Shown one piece after another: positions 25,267-32,996 of a stretch of 34,589 bases of DNA. The stretch is from contig CACWIG010000013.1 of NCBI GenBank assembly GCA_902760955.1, positions 1 through 34,589 on the forward strand, in the 5' to 3' direction. The stretch comes from an uncultured Ruminococcus sp. GTDB taxonomy: Bacteria; Bacillota; Clostridia; Monoglobales; Monoglobaceae. The first letter of the stretch is position 1; every line of letters begins with the position of its first letter. Both the position numbers and the translations under genes were made by a program. The notes below the pieces were generated by a model, which was not told the DNA's origin, ran no database searches, and saw only the letters and a program-made list of their open reading frames with translations.

Positions 25267-25272
25267 ACGTGG

Positions 25273-25346
25273 TGGCTGCCCGATCAGGATTCGAACCCGA
25301 ACAAAGTGAGTCAGAGTCACTCGTGCTACCTTTACACAATCGGGCA
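25273..25346 (-). tRNA. tRNA-Gln (anticodon CTG)
   Basis: The 74-nt gene folds as a cloverleaf: acceptor TGCCCGA/TCGGGCA, D-stem GTGT/GCAC, anticodon stem AGTGA/TCACT with loop CTCTGAC (anticodon CTG), and T-arm TCGGG-TTCGAAT-CCTGA. Discriminator G and encoded CCA follow. A first-position U and discriminator G are typical of bacterial glutamine tRNA. It reads CAG codons and is 10 bases downstream of tRNA-Leu. Confidence 0.95.
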
Positions 25347-25356
25347 ATAAATAAAA

Positions 25357-25440
25357 TGGTGCGAGTAGTGGGACTTGAACCCACACGCCATAAGCACACG
25401 CCCCTCAAACGTGCCTGTCTGCCAGTTCCAGCATACTCGC
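25357..25440 (-). tRNA. tRNA-Leu (anticodon GAG)
   Basis: The 84-nt class II tRNA has acceptor GCGAGTA/TACTCGC, discriminator A and encoded CCA. The anticodon stem CACGT/GCGTG has loop TTGAGGG (anticodon GAG, reading CUC/CUU). A long variable arm and T-loop TTCAAGT are present. Confidence 0.95.
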
Positions 25441-25485
25441 ATCTTTTAAATATTTAATTTGTTGACTCTCAAAGCCAACTCTGAT

Positions 25486-25514
25486 ATTATACGATAGTTT
25501 TTAGTATTTGTCAA
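25486..25514 (-). promoter_or_regulatory. Consensus promoter of the tRNA-Leu/tRNA-Gln unit
   Basis: On the minus strand a perfect TTGACA (25514-25509), a 17-base spacer and a perfect TATAAT (25491-25486) lie about 45 bases upstream of tRNA-Leu. Confidence 0.93.
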
Positions 25515-25541
25515 TACTTTTTTTGAAATTTTTTCATTTTT

Positions 25542-26189
25542 TTATTTTAATATTAAAGAGCATAATTCCTCTGCGTTATGGGCAATATCATCGGCACCTG
25601 CATTCAGCAATTCTTGTTCACCTCTGAAGCCCCAAGCCGCACCTATTGTATAGACACCAGCTTTTTTGCCAAGAATCATATCAACATCAGAATCGCCTAT
25701 ATATACTGTTTCATTATTCATAGCATTATATTTATCCATAATATAATACAATGAATCAGGAGCAGGCTTAGTAGGAAATCTGTCTGAGTTTCCTATTATC
25801 TCATCAAACAAATCTTTTTCAAATATCTTTTCTGAAATTTCCATTACCTGCTCGTGAGGCTTGTTAGATAAAATTGCGGACTTAATTCCATTTCTTTTCA
25901 AATCATAAATCAAATCAACCATACCATCGTAGGGTGCTGTTCTGACACAACAATTATTGAGATAATCTTCCTTATATAATGAAATCAATTTCTCAAGTTC
26001 GTCCTTATCATCATTCGGCAATGCACGCTCACATAATACACGCATTCCGTCACCTACCATACGGCAATAATCCTCCTCAGGATAGGTCTTATATCCCATA
26101 GCCACAAGAGAGCGATTCATTGCATCGGCAATGTCCCCGATTGAATTAACAAATGTTCCATCCATATCAAACACACATAACTTGTACAT
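25542..26189 (-). CDS. HAD-family hydrolase, phosphoglycolate-phosphatase-like (second of tandem pair)
   Basis: The 215-aa cytosolic HAD phosphatase has motif I VFDMDGTFV (nucleophile D8, acid D10), a helical cap domain (roughly residues 15-85), motif II ILSNKP, a motif III Lys, and motif IV IGDSDVDM. This matches the phosphoglycolate phosphatase/beta-phosphoglucomutase subgroup. The specific substrate is unknown; such enzymes clear phosphorylated metabolites such as 2-phosphoglycolate. AAGGAG precedes the ATG at 26189. It begins 13 bases after the stop of a related HAD gene and is the last gene of the yhbY unit. Only about 27 bases separate its stop from the -35 of the tRNA promoter, and no clear terminator lies between. 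Confidence 0.93.
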   Translation of the reverse strand: MYKLCVFDMDGTFVNSIGDIADAMNRSLVAMGYKTYPEEDYCRMVGDGMRVLCERALPNDDKDELEKLISLYKEDYLNNCCVRTAPYDGMVDLIYDLKRNGIKSAILSNKPHEQVMEISEKIFEKDLFDEIIGNSDRFPTKPAPDSLYYIMDKYNAMNNETVYIGDSDVDMILGKKAGVYTIGAAWGFRGEQELLNAGADDIAHNAEELCSLILK

Positions 26190-26202
26190 ATTCTTACTCC
26201 TT

Positions 26203-26850
26203 CTATAATATTAAAAATTCTGTCAACGACTCAACTGTATCAAATATTCTTTTGGCATTTGAGTTTTCAAGTTCTCCTTCTTCTGCATATCCCGAACGTA
26301 TACATACACAGTCTATTCCGCAGTTTGATGCGCCGACAACATCATCTACACGGTCGCCAACCATCAAGACAGACTCATTATCAGGGTTACCCAAAAGCCC
26401 TAAAACCTTTTCAATGACCTGTGTTTTTGTTGATATACTTCCGTCAAGTTCTGCACCGCAAACAAAATCAAAATATTTATCTATTCCGAAAAACTCTACA
26501 ATTTTACTTGCATAGAAATAAGGCTTAGACGTTGCGAGAGCAAGAATTTTACCGCTGTTTTTAACATCTCGCAACATCTTGTCCGTACCATCAATCAAAG
26601 CATTTTCCTTCCATCCGACTTCGGTATATCTCTCACGATACTTTTCAACCGCTTTTAAGCCTGTTTCATAATCGAAGTTATAAAAGTTGCAGAACGAATC
26701 AATAAGCGGCGGACCGATAACCCTACGTAAGTTTTCACAGTTCTCTTCAATCCCATATGCCGAAAGTGCATATTGAAATGATTTTGTTATCCCCTCGAAT
26801 GAGTCGGTAAGGGTTCCGTCCAAGTCAAACAGAATATATTTATAGGACAT
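26203..26850 (-). CDS. HAD-family hydrolase, phosphoglycolate-phosphatase-like (first of tandem pair)
   Basis: The 215-aa product has motif I LFDLDGTLTDS (D9, D11), an alpha-helical cap, motif II ALATSKP, and motif IV MVGDRVDDV. It resembles the neighbouring HAD protein in length and layout but is clearly diverged, so the pair probably has different substrates. I chose ATG 26850 because AAGGAG lies 8 bases upstream; a GTG at 26859 would sit on the ribosome site. It starts 12 bases after the yhbY stop. Function beyond small-molecule phosphatase is not inferable. Confidence 0.93.
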   Translation of the reverse strand: MSYKYILFDLDGTLTDSFEGITKSFQYALSAYGIEENCENLRRVIGPPLIDSFCNFYNFDYETGLKAVEKYRERYTEVGWKENALIDGTDKMLRDVKNSGKILALATSKPYFYASKIVEFFGIDKYFDFVCGAELDGSISTKTQVIEKVLGLLGNPDNESVLMVGDRVDDVVGASNCGIDCVCIRSGYAEEGELENSNAKRIFDTVESLTEFLIL

Positions 26851-26862
26851 ATAATTCACTCC

Positions 26863-27150
26863 TTAAATAAAATATTTCTGATTGTCATTAGATTTGCGAT
26901 AAAGAACAAATTTACTTCCTATACATTGAACAGTATCAGCACCCAGCTTTTTAGAGACCTCGTCTGCTGTTGGTCTGATATCAAGCAAGGAATTTTCAAG
27001 AATATGAACTTTAATTAACTCGTTTGCCTCAAGTGCATCGTCAAATTGTTTGATTATATTTTCGGTTACTCCATCCTTGCCTATTTGATACAAAGCAGGA
27101 ATTCCGTTGGCTTCACGTCTGAGCATAGCTCTCTGTTTTCCTGTAAGCAT
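26863..27150 (-). CDS. yhbY: YhbY-family ribosome-assembly RNA-binding protein (CRM domain)
   Basis: The 95-aa product is a single CRM domain protein. MLTGKQRAMLRREAN at the N-terminus and the Gly-rich QIGKDGVTENII loop are typical, and the C-terminal segment CIGSKFVLYRKS closes the fold. YhbY-like proteins bind 50S precursor particles during ribosome assembly. GGAGG lies about 8 bases upstream of the ATG. It is the first gene of a three-gene unit with two HAD phosphatases, and is divergent from the DUF1858 gene across 171 bases holding both promoters. Confidence 0.94.
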   Translation of the reverse strand: MLTGKQRAMLRREANGIPALYQIGKDGVTENIIKQFDDALEANELIKVHILENSLLDIRPTADEVSKKLGADTVQCIGSKFVLYRKSNDNQKYFI

Positions 27151-27184
27151 ATTTTCCCTCCTGTTTAACAGAATTACTTAATTT

Positions 27185-27213
27185 ATTTTAACACAAAAAA
27201 GCCATAAACGCAA
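27185..27213 (-). promoter_or_regulatory. Probable promoter of yhbY unit
   Basis: On the minus strand TTGCGT (27213-27208), a 17-base spacer and TAAAAT (27190-27185) lie about 35 bases upstream of the yhbY start. Weaker than other promoters here. Confidence 0.6.
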
Positions 27214-27249
27214 GTATTTAAAAGATTTTATTAAATTTAATAAAAATAC

Positions 27250-27278
27250 TTGAACTTTTTATCATTTTAGGTTATACT
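27250..27278 (+). promoter_or_regulatory. Promoter of the DUF1858 gene
   Basis: TTGAAC (27250-27255), a 17-base spacer and TATACT (27273-27278) lie about 44 bases upstream of the start. Confidence 0.78.
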
Positions 27279-27321
27279 ATATAAAGTTCTAAATAAAGTT
27301 ATAAAGAGAGGTAAGATTATT

Positions 27322-27525
27322 ATGGCACAGGTTACAAAAGATACAATTATTATGGATGCTCTTCAGATAGACCCAGGCACAGCGGAGTTCTTTTTTGAGA
27401 TTGGTATGCATTGCTTAGGCTGTCCTTCAGCATCAGGCGAAAGTATTGCTCAGGCCGCTGAAGTTCACGGCGTAGACGCTGATGCTTTGGTTGAAAAAAT
27501 CAACGCATATCTTGCATCTAAATAA
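27322..27525 (+). CDS. DUF1858 domain protein (hybrid-cluster-associated redox disulfide type)
   Basis: The 67-aa cytosolic protein matches the DUF1858 family: VTKDTIIMDALQIDPGTAEFF, then a CxxC pair in MHCLGCPSASGES, and a helical tail. It is a small helical protein with a likely redox-active or metal-binding CxxC (Cys 33 and 36). Its role is not established; relatives occur in anaerobes, and some are called redox disulfide proteins found near hybrid cluster proteins. AGAGAGGT precedes the ATG by about 9 bases. It is a single gene with its own promoter; no clear terminator was seen before the yceD promoter. Confidence 0.9.
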   Translation: MAQVTKDTIIMDALQIDPGTAEFFFEIGMHCLGCPSASGESIAQAAEVHGVDADALVEKINAYLASK

Positions 27526-27562
27526 TAATTTGTTACAATAATATTAAAATGATAAAAAAGTC

Positions 27563-27601
27563 TTGACAAATTGACGGCAATAGATTATAATAATTGCCGT
27601 C
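27563..27601 (+). promoter_or_regulatory. Consensus promoter with 9-bp inverted repeat for yceD-rpmF
   Basis: Perfect TTGACA (27563-27568), a 17-base spacer and perfect TATAAT (27586-27591). GACGGCAAT (27573-27581) is exactly inverted at 27593-27601 around the -10, which makes a good repressor-site candidate. Confidence 0.88.
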
Positions 27602-27636
27602 TGTTTGTTGCTGTTTTGCTGAAACGGAGGTTTAAA

Positions 27637-28131
27637 ATGGAAATTAATTTATTGCCCGTTTTGAATTATGACGGTAGGAAAATGGTCATTTCTGAAGATG
27701 TCGAAATTTCAGCATCGCCAAATGACAACTTTAAGTTTAACACTCCTGTTCATTTTGAGGGTTATGCACTCAATATCGGCGGAACAATTGAGCTTAAAGG
27801 CAGTGCAACCGCTTCTATTTCAATTATGTGTGACCGTTGCATTGAATTTTATGACGAGAATATATCTTACGATATATTTGAAAGATACAAAAAAGAGGAC
27901 AATATCTCTGATACAGACAGTGATGATATCACTCCTTTAGAAGGTTCTGTTATCGACTTGGACGATATTTTGTATATGGGTTTGATATTAAACCTTCCGT
28001 CTAAATCTTTATGCTCTGATGATTGCAAAGGTCTTTGTCCCGTATGCGGAGCAAACTTAAATCATAGTGATTGTAATTGCTCAGACGATAACACAGACCC
28101 GAGATTTGACATTTTGGATAAATTGTTGTAA
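27637..28131 (+). CDS. yceD: YceD/DUF177 family protein
   Basis: The 164-aa product belongs to the DUF177 (YceD) family, nearly always encoded just before rpmF and linked to 23S rRNA or 50S biogenesis in bacteria and plastids. It has a beta-rich N-terminus, then IMCDRC, and a C-terminal CKGLCPVCGANLNHSDCNC zinc-ribbon-like cluster followed by DPRFDILDKLL, which is diagnostic. CGGAGG at 27625-27630 fixes ATG 27637. The frame is open upstream from 27571, but that stretch is the promoter itself. rpmF follows after 90 bases. Confidence 0.94.
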   Translation: MEINLLPVLNYDGRKMVISEDVEISASPNDNFKFNTPVHFEGYALNIGGTIELKGSATASISIMCDRCIEFYDENISYDIFERYKKEDNISDTDSDDITPLEGSVIDLDDILYMGLILNLPSKSLCSDDCKGLCPVCGANLNHSDCNCSDDNTDPRFDILDKLL

Positions 28132-28221
28132 AATATAATATTGTAGAATATGCAAAGATTTTCTTTGTTTTTGGGTTATCCCGAATATAAATCAGAACTT
28201 AACAGAAAGAGGTGTATATAA

Positions 28222-28401
28222 ATGGCAGTTCCAAAGAGAAAAACATCAAAAGCAAGAAGAGATAAGAGAAGAGCAAATTGGAAGCTCTCTATTCCTGGTA
28301 TGATTAAATGCCCTGCTTGCGGTGAATTCAAAATGCCCCACAGAGCTTGCAAAGCTTGCGGTTCATACAAGGGCAAAGAGGTTATCAACGTAGAAGCGTA
28401 A
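28222..28401 (+). CDS. rpmF: 50S ribosomal protein L32
   Basis: The 59-aa product begins [20 protein letters not shown], the L32 signature. It carries four zinc-ligand cysteines (30, 33, 43, 46, as CPAC and CKAC), so this is the zinc-binding form. AGAAAGAGGTG precedes the ATG. It is paired with yceD as in most Firmicutes, and a terminator follows at 28420. The apparent open frame on the opposite strand (28176-28388) is a shadow. Confidence 0.97.
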   Translation: MAVPKRKTSKARRDKRRANWKLSIPGMIKCPACGEFKMPHRACKACGSYKGKEVINVEA

Positions 28402-28419
28402 ATTACTTATTGACTTCTG

Positions 28420-28452
28420 AAAACTGTGGCGCATTTTGTGTCACAGTTTTTT
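28420..28452 (+). terminator. Intrinsic terminator of yceD-rpmF
   Basis: AAAACTGTG (28420-28428) and CACAGTTTT (28442-28450) form a 9-bp stem with a 13-base loop, and the last arm extends into a run of six T. Confidence 0.88.
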
Positions 28453-28454
28453 AC

Positions 28455-28483
28455 TTGTATTATTCTTTATAATATGTTATAAT
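28455..28483 (+). promoter_or_regulatory. Promoter of the DUF512-der-plsY-gpsA run
   Basis: TTGTAT (28455-28460), a 17-base spacer and TATAAT (28478-28483). It places transcription start near 28490, just before the AGAAAGG ribosome site. Confidence 0.72.
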
Positions 28484-28502
28484 ATATTAACAGAAAGGCT
28501 TG

Positions 28503-29786
28503 GTGAATGAATTGTCAGCAAAAATTGCTTCTATTGATAAAAACAGTCTTGCTGATTCAGCAGGTCTTAAAGCAGGAGATACCATCATCGAAATAAATGG
28601 TATAGAGATTATAGACTATTTGGATTATATGTATGCCTCCTGTGCTGAAGAAATAATTATAAAAACATCAGACAATGAATACAATATATCCAATGAAGAT
28701 TATGAGCCTCTTGGAATTTATTTTGATACATTACTTATCGACAAACCAAAAAGCTGTCATAATAAGTGTGTTTTTTGTTTCATAGACCAACTACCCAAAA
28801 ATATGCGTGAAACCTGTTACTTTAAAGATGATGATTACAGATTATCATTTTTGCAGGGCAACTATGTTACAATGACAAATATGACAGATGCAGATGTTGA
28901 CAGAATAATACGTTATAATATTCCACGTATAAACATATCAATACACACCACTAACCAAGAACTCAGATGCCGTATGCTCCACAATAAAAATGCGGGAAAA
29001 ATCAATGAATATCTGACTCGGCTGGCTGAAAACGGATTGAACATCAATGCACAGATTGTCTTATGCCCTGACTTCAATGATGGAAAAGAGCTTGACAGAA
29101 CATTATCTGATATAGATAAAATCGGTTATAGCGTAGAGAGTGTATCGGTTGTTCCCGTGGGCTTATCCGACCACAGACAAGGACTTACCGATATTAAGCC
29201 TTTCACAAAGGAAACCGCATCAAATACCATTGACCAAATAGAAAAATGGCAAAAACATTTTAAAGAAAAATATGGTCATAATCTGATATATGCAGGAGAT
29301 GAATTTTATATAAACGCTGAAAGAGATTTCCCTGACTTTGACGAGTATAACGGCTTCCCGCAGATAGAAAACGGTGTCGGTCTGTGTTCGTCATTGATAA
29401 AGGAATTTAATGATGCTCTTAAAGACAAGAGCAACTTAACCCCTAAGACAAGAAAAACAGTTGTAACAGGATATTGTGCTTTAAACGTCATCAAGAATTT
29501 AATCAATAAACTTGACGGAGATATGATAAAAGTTATCCCAATAAAAAATAACTTTTTCGGCAGTAAAATTACGGTTACAGGACTTTTGACAGGTCAGGAT
29601 ATAATAAGTCAGCTAACCGATGTCGATTTGGGAGATACTCTTCTTCTGTCGTCATCAATGCTCAGACACGGAGAAAACGTGTTGCTTGATGATGTAACCG
29701 TATCGGATATAGAACAAAAGCTAAATACAAGTGTGGAAGTCATTTCAAATGACGGATATGAACTTCTTGACGCACTTCTTAAATAG
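28503..29786 (+). CDS. DUF512 radical-SAM protein with N-terminal PDZ-like domain
   Basis: The product of about 427 aa combines a PDZ-like domain (residues 5-60, with SLADSAGLKAGDTIIEINGI), a radical-SAM core with CxxxCxxC in CHNKCVFC (Cys about 85, 89, 92), and a C-terminal DUF512 region. The family is conserved in Clostridia next to der, as here, but its reaction is unknown. The start is uncertain between TTG 28500, GTG 28503 and TTG 28512; I used GTG after AGAAAGG. The stop lies 14 bases before der, so the two are co-transcribed. A role in an anaerobe-specific RNA or cofactor modification is only a guess. Confidence 0.93.
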   Translation: MNELSAKIASIDKNSLADSAGLKAGDTIIEINGIEIIDYLDYMYASCAEEIIIKTSDNEYNISNEDYEPLGIYFDTLLIDKPKSCHNKCVFCFIDQLPKNMRETCYFKDDDYRLSFLQGNYVTMTNMTDADVDRIIRYNIPRINISIHTTNQELRCRMLHNKNAGKINEYLTRLAENGLNINAQIVLCPDFNDGKELDRTLSDIDKIGYSVESVSVVPVGLSDHRQGLTDIKPFTKETASNTIDQIEKWQKHFKEKYGHNLIYAGDEFYINAERDFPDFDEYNGFPQIENGVGLCSSLIKEFNDALKDKSNLTPKTRKTVVTGYCALNVIKNLINKLDGDMIKVIPIKNNFFGSKITVTGLLTGQDIISQLTDVDLGDTLLLSSSMLRHGENVLLDDVTVSDIEQKLNTSVEVISNDGYELLDALLK

Positions 29787-29800
29787 AACGGAGGATAAAA

Positions 29801-31120
29801 ATGAAACCCGTAGTAGCCATAGTCGGAAGACCTAATGTGGGCAAATCAACTCTTTTCAACAAAATAGCAGGCAGACGCATTTCTATTGTTGAAGATACTC
29901 CAGGCATAACAAGGGATAGAATATACGCTGACGCAGAATGGTCGGGAAGAGAATTTACTCTTATAGACACAGGCGGTATTGAGCCTTCAAGCACCGATAT
30001 TATTTTATCTCAAATGCGAAATCAAGCCAATCTCGCAATAGATATGGCTGATGTAATTGTCTTTATGGTAAATATAAAAGATGGCGTTACTGCTGCAGAC
30101 GGCGAGGTTGCCGCAATGCTGAGAAAATGTGGCAAGCCTGTTATACCTGTATGCAATAAAGTCGACTCTCCAGGAAATCCACCTCTTGAAATGTATGAAT
30201 TTTATAATCTTGGCATAGGTGAGCTTTTCCCTGTATCATCAATTCACGGTCTTGGTGTAGGTGATTTACTTGACGAAATTGTATCTCACTTCCCTGAAGA
30301 TACGGGTGACGATGAGGACGAGGACGTTATTCACGTAGCAATAATAGGTAAACCAAATGCAGGAAAGTCCTCACTGATAAATAAAATTCTCGGTGAGGAC
30401 AGAGTAATTGTCAGCAGTATTGCAGGCACAACACGTGATGCTATTGACAGCACTTATGAAAAAGATGGACAAAAGTATACTCTTATAGACACCGCAGGAA
30501 TGAGAAAGCGTGGTAAAATAAGCGAAGATGTTGAGCGTTACAGCGTTGTTCGTGCACTTAATGCAGTCGATAGGGCTGATGCCTGCGTAATTCTTGTTGA
30601 TGCAACAGAAGGTGTAACAGAACAAGACACCAAAATCGCAGGCTATGCACACGACAACGGCAAGGCTTGTGTTATTGCTGTCAACAAGTGGGATTTGGTT
30701 GAAAAAGAGACAAACACAATGAATAACTTTAAAAATAAAATAAAAGACGGCTTTAATTTTATGATGTACGCACCATCAATATTTATTTCCGCAAAAACGG
30801 GACAGCGTATTGACCAACTGTTTGATTTGATAAATTCATCTGTTGCAGAAAATTCAAAGCGTATATCCACAGGGCTTTTAAATGATGTTATAAACGAGGC
30901 GATAGCTATGGTTCAACCGCCTTCAGATAAGGGTAAGCGTCTTAAAATATATTATGCAACTCAAGCCTCTGTCAAACCGCCTACTTTTATACTATTTGTC
31001 AATAATGCAGAGCTTGCACACTACTCTTATGTGAGGTATCTTGAAAATCAGTTGAGAGCAAAGTTTGGTTTTGAAGGTACACCTATTAAATTTATAGTAA
31101 GAGAAAAGACTAAGAAATGA
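29801..31120 (+). CDS. der: Ribosome-associated GTPase Der (EngA)
   Basis: Der is an essential GTPase for 50S subunit assembly with two tandem G domains and a KH-like C-terminal domain. The 439-aa product shows G1 motifs GRPNVGKST (9-17) and GKPNAGKSS (about 182-190), a G3 DTxG in each half (DTGG and DTAGM), and NKxD motifs (CNKVD and NKWD). It ends with a KH-like domain closing on REKTKK. Length and layout are normal. GGAGG is 7 bases before the ATG. It is followed by plsY after 13 bases and gpsA, a neighbourhood common in Clostridia. Confidence 0.98.
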   Translation: MKPVVAIVGRPNVGKSTLFNKIAGRRISIVEDTPGITRDRIYADAEWSGREFTLIDTGGIEPSSTDIILSQMRNQANLAIDMADVIVFMVNIKDGVTAADGEVAAMLRKCGKPVIPVCNKVDSPGNPPLEMYEFYNLGIGELFPVSSIHGLGVGDLLDEIVSHFPEDTGDDEDEDVIHVAIIGKPNAGKSSLINKILGEDRVIVSSIAGTTRDAIDSTYEKDGQKYTLIDTAGMRKRGKISEDVERYSVVRALNAVDRADACVILVDATEGVTEQDTKIAGYAHDNGKACVIAVNKWDLVEKETNTMNNFKNKIKDGFNFMMYAPSIFISAKTGQRIDQLFDLINSSVAENSKRISTGLLNDVINEAIAMVQPPSDKGKRLKIYYATQASVKPPTFILFVNNAELAHYSYVRYLENQLRAKFGFEGTPIKFIVREKTKK

Positions 31121-31133
31121 GGATAAAATTTAT

Positions 31134-31766
31134 ATGTTAGAGCTTATTTTAATTGCAATAGCAATAGTTTCATATTTGATTGGAAGTATTAATTCAGCGA
31201 TTATCGTCGGAAAGATTACATCAAGCGGTGACGATATCAGAAATCACGGAAGCGGCAACGCAGGTGCGACAAACGCATTGCGTACATACGGAAAATCAGC
31301 CGCCGCTTTTGTTATTTTGGGCGATTGTCTAAAGGCGGCAATTAGTTGTATAATTGCAATTATTGTGGCACACAACACACCCCTTGGTGCTGAAAATGTC
31401 AAACTTGGAATATATGCCGCAGGTATAGGTGCTGTATTGGGACATAACTTTCCCCTTTACTTTGGCTTTAAAGGCGGCAAAGGTATTTTGGTATCAGTAA
31501 CGGCACTTATGTTTGCAAATTGGAAGATAGCTCTTGCCATATTAATAATATCTATATTGGTTATGGCAATCACAAAATATGTATCACTGGGAAGTATGTT
31601 AGGGGCAATTCTTTTTATTGTTTTGCCTTTGATATTTGAAACTGACAATATTCCATACTTGATTTTTTGTATAATACTTGCAGTTCTTGCCATATATAAG
31701 CACAGGTCAAATATCGTCAGACTAATAAAAGGCGAAGAAAGTAAACTTACAAGCAAAAAGAAGTAA
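31134..31766 (+). CDS. plsY: Acyl-phosphate:glycerol-3-phosphate acyltransferase PlsY
   Basis: PlsY is an integral membrane enzyme that transfers an acyl group from acyl phosphate to glycerol-3-phosphate, the first step of phospholipid synthesis. The 210-aa product has five or more membrane helices. The conserved loops are GSINSAIIVGK near residues 17-27, HGSGNAGATNALR (38-50), and GHNFPLYFGFKGGKG (about 103-117). GAGGA precedes the ATG, and the gene begins 13 bases after der. It is followed by gpsA, which makes its substrate glycerol-3-phosphate, so the pairing is functionally coherent. Confidence 0.96.
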   Translation: MLELILIAIAIVSYLIGSINSAIIVGKITSSGDDIRNHGSGNAGATNALRTYGKSAAAFVILGDCLKAAISCIIAIIVAHNTPLGAENVKLGIYAAGIGAVLGHNFPLYFGFKGGKGILVSVTALMFANWKIALAILIISILVMAITKYVSLGSMLGAILFIVLPLIFETDNIPYLIFCIILAVLAIYKHRSNIVRLIKGEESKLTSKKK

Positions 31767-31805
31767 TTATTGTTAGCAACATCCGTTCAGAAAGAAGGTC
31801 ATAAA

Positions 31806-32816
31806 ATGGCAAGAATTAATATAATCGGTTCTGGTGGCTGGGGAACAGCCATTGCTATAATGCTTGCAAAAAACGGTCACGATATTCTTATGTGGTCGTA
31901 TTTAAAAGAGGAATCTGACAATTTAAAGAAATACTATGAAAACAAACCATATCTTCCTGGGGTCAAAATTCCCGAAAGCGTTCAATTTACATCAGATATT
32001 TCAGAATGCGGTGAAGCGGATTTAATCATAATAGCCACTCCGTCACACGCAGTCAGGAGTACAGCCTCTGTTCTTGCGCCTCACTTAAAAGAAGGTCAGA
32101 CTATACTTAATATTTCCAAAGGTTTGGAGGATAAAACCCATTTAACCATATCAAAAGTTTTGAAGGAAGAACTCCCAAACTGCGAAATTGCTGTTATGTC
32201 AGGACCGAGCCACGCCGAAGAAGTATCACGAGGCATTCCTACTACCAACGTAATTGCCGCCGCTTCCGAGTCTGTAGCTAAGAAGATACAAGATATTATG
32301 ACCTCCTCTAATTTCAGAGTTTATATAAATTCTGATATGCTTGGTGTTGAGCTGGGAGGTTCATTGAAAAATGTCATTGCATTGAGTGCAGGCATTTTAG
32401 ACGGACTTAAATTAGGTGATAACACAAAGGCGGCTCTTATTACCAGAGGAATTGTTGAAATCGCACGTCTTGGCGTTGCAATGGGTGCCAAAGCCGAAAC
32501 CTTTAACGGTCTGTCGGGAATTGGAGATTTGATTGTTACCTGCACAAGTATGCATTCACGTAATCGTCGTGCAGGAATTTTAATAGGCCAAGGCAAAACT
32601 GCCGAGGAGGCAACTGCCGAAGTTAAAATGGTTGTAGAGGGCATAAAAACCTGTAAGGCGGCAAAAGAGCTTGCTGATTTAATGAATGTTGAAATGCCCA
32701 TTGTAAATGAGGCTTACAAAATTCTTTTCGAGGGAATGCCTGTCTCTGACTCAATTAAAAACTTAATGGATAGAGAAAGCAAATGCGAAACAGAGCAAGC
32801 TTTTTTAAACTCATAA
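31806..32816 (+). CDS. gpsA: NAD(P)H-dependent glycerol-3-phosphate dehydrogenase
   Basis: GpsA reduces dihydroxyacetone phosphate to sn-glycerol-3-phosphate for membrane lipids. The 336-aa product begins MARINIIGSGGWGTAIA with the Rossmann Gly motif. It then has ISKGLE, MSGPSHAEEV, the catalytic-lysine segment ELGGSLKNVIA, and the substrate-binding GLSGIGDLIVTCTS and SRNRRAG. ATG 31806 is chosen because GAAGGT lies upstream; a longer in-frame start at 31770 lacks a ribosome site. It is the last gene of the DUF512-der-plsY-gpsA run. A MITE-like inverted-repeat element begins 4 bases after its stop and probably serves as its terminator. Confidence 0.97.
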   Translation: MARINIIGSGGWGTAIAIMLAKNGHDILMWSYLKEESDNLKKYYENKPYLPGVKIPESVQFTSDISECGEADLIIIATPSHAVRSTASVLAPHLKEGQTILNISKGLEDKTHLTISKVLKEELPNCEIAVMSGPSHAEEVSRGIPTTNVIAAASESVAKKIQDIMTSSNFRVYINSDMLGVELGGSLKNVIALSAGILDGLKLGDNTKAALITRGIVEIARLGVAMGAKAETFNGLSGIGDLIVTCTSMHSRNRRAGILIGQGKTAEEATAEVKMVVEGIKTCKAAKELADLMNVEMPIVNEAYKILFEGMPVSDSIKNLMDRESKCETEQAFLNS

Positions 32817-32820
32817 AATA

Positions 32821-32962
32821 AGGGACTGTTAAAAAAGTGCTTTTCGGGACGTCGAGGACGCCGTCCCCTACAATATATTTTGTATAATATTTAAATATAA
32901 TATATAATGTAGGGTTTGGCGATTTCCGACAAACCGCTATATTTGACTTTTTTAACAGTCCC
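32821..32962. repeat. 142-bp MITE-like element with perfect 18-bp terminal inverted repeats
   Basis: AGGGACTGTTAAAAAAGT (32821-32838) is exactly inverted at 32945-32962. The interior is non-coding and has further nested pairs: GGGACG/CGTCCC (32846-32851 with 32862-32867), CCCTACA/TGTAGGG (32866-32872 with 32908-32914), and GGTTTG/CAAACC (32913-32918 with 32930-32935). It lies between convergent gpsA and citrate synthase 2. The A6/T6 runs in its ends could let it terminate both transcripts. No target-site duplication is obvious. Confidence 0.8.
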
Positions 32963-32996
32963 TATTTTTATGCAAAACCTGAATTATTATATAATC

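Noticed and set aside
25004..25408. Open frames of 134 and 107 codons on the minus strand across the tRNA region
   Set aside because: They run through both tRNA genes and the GC-rich repeat, have no ribosome site, and reflect stop-poor tRNA and repeat sequence.
27571..27636. Longer N-terminus for the YceD protein
   Set aside because: The extra codons overlap the -10 and the inverted repeat and would begin upstream of the transcript start. CGGAGG fixes the start at 27637.
28176..28388. 70-codon frame opposite rpmF
   Set aside because: It is the antisense shadow of the L32 gene, which has clear protein identity and a ribosome site.
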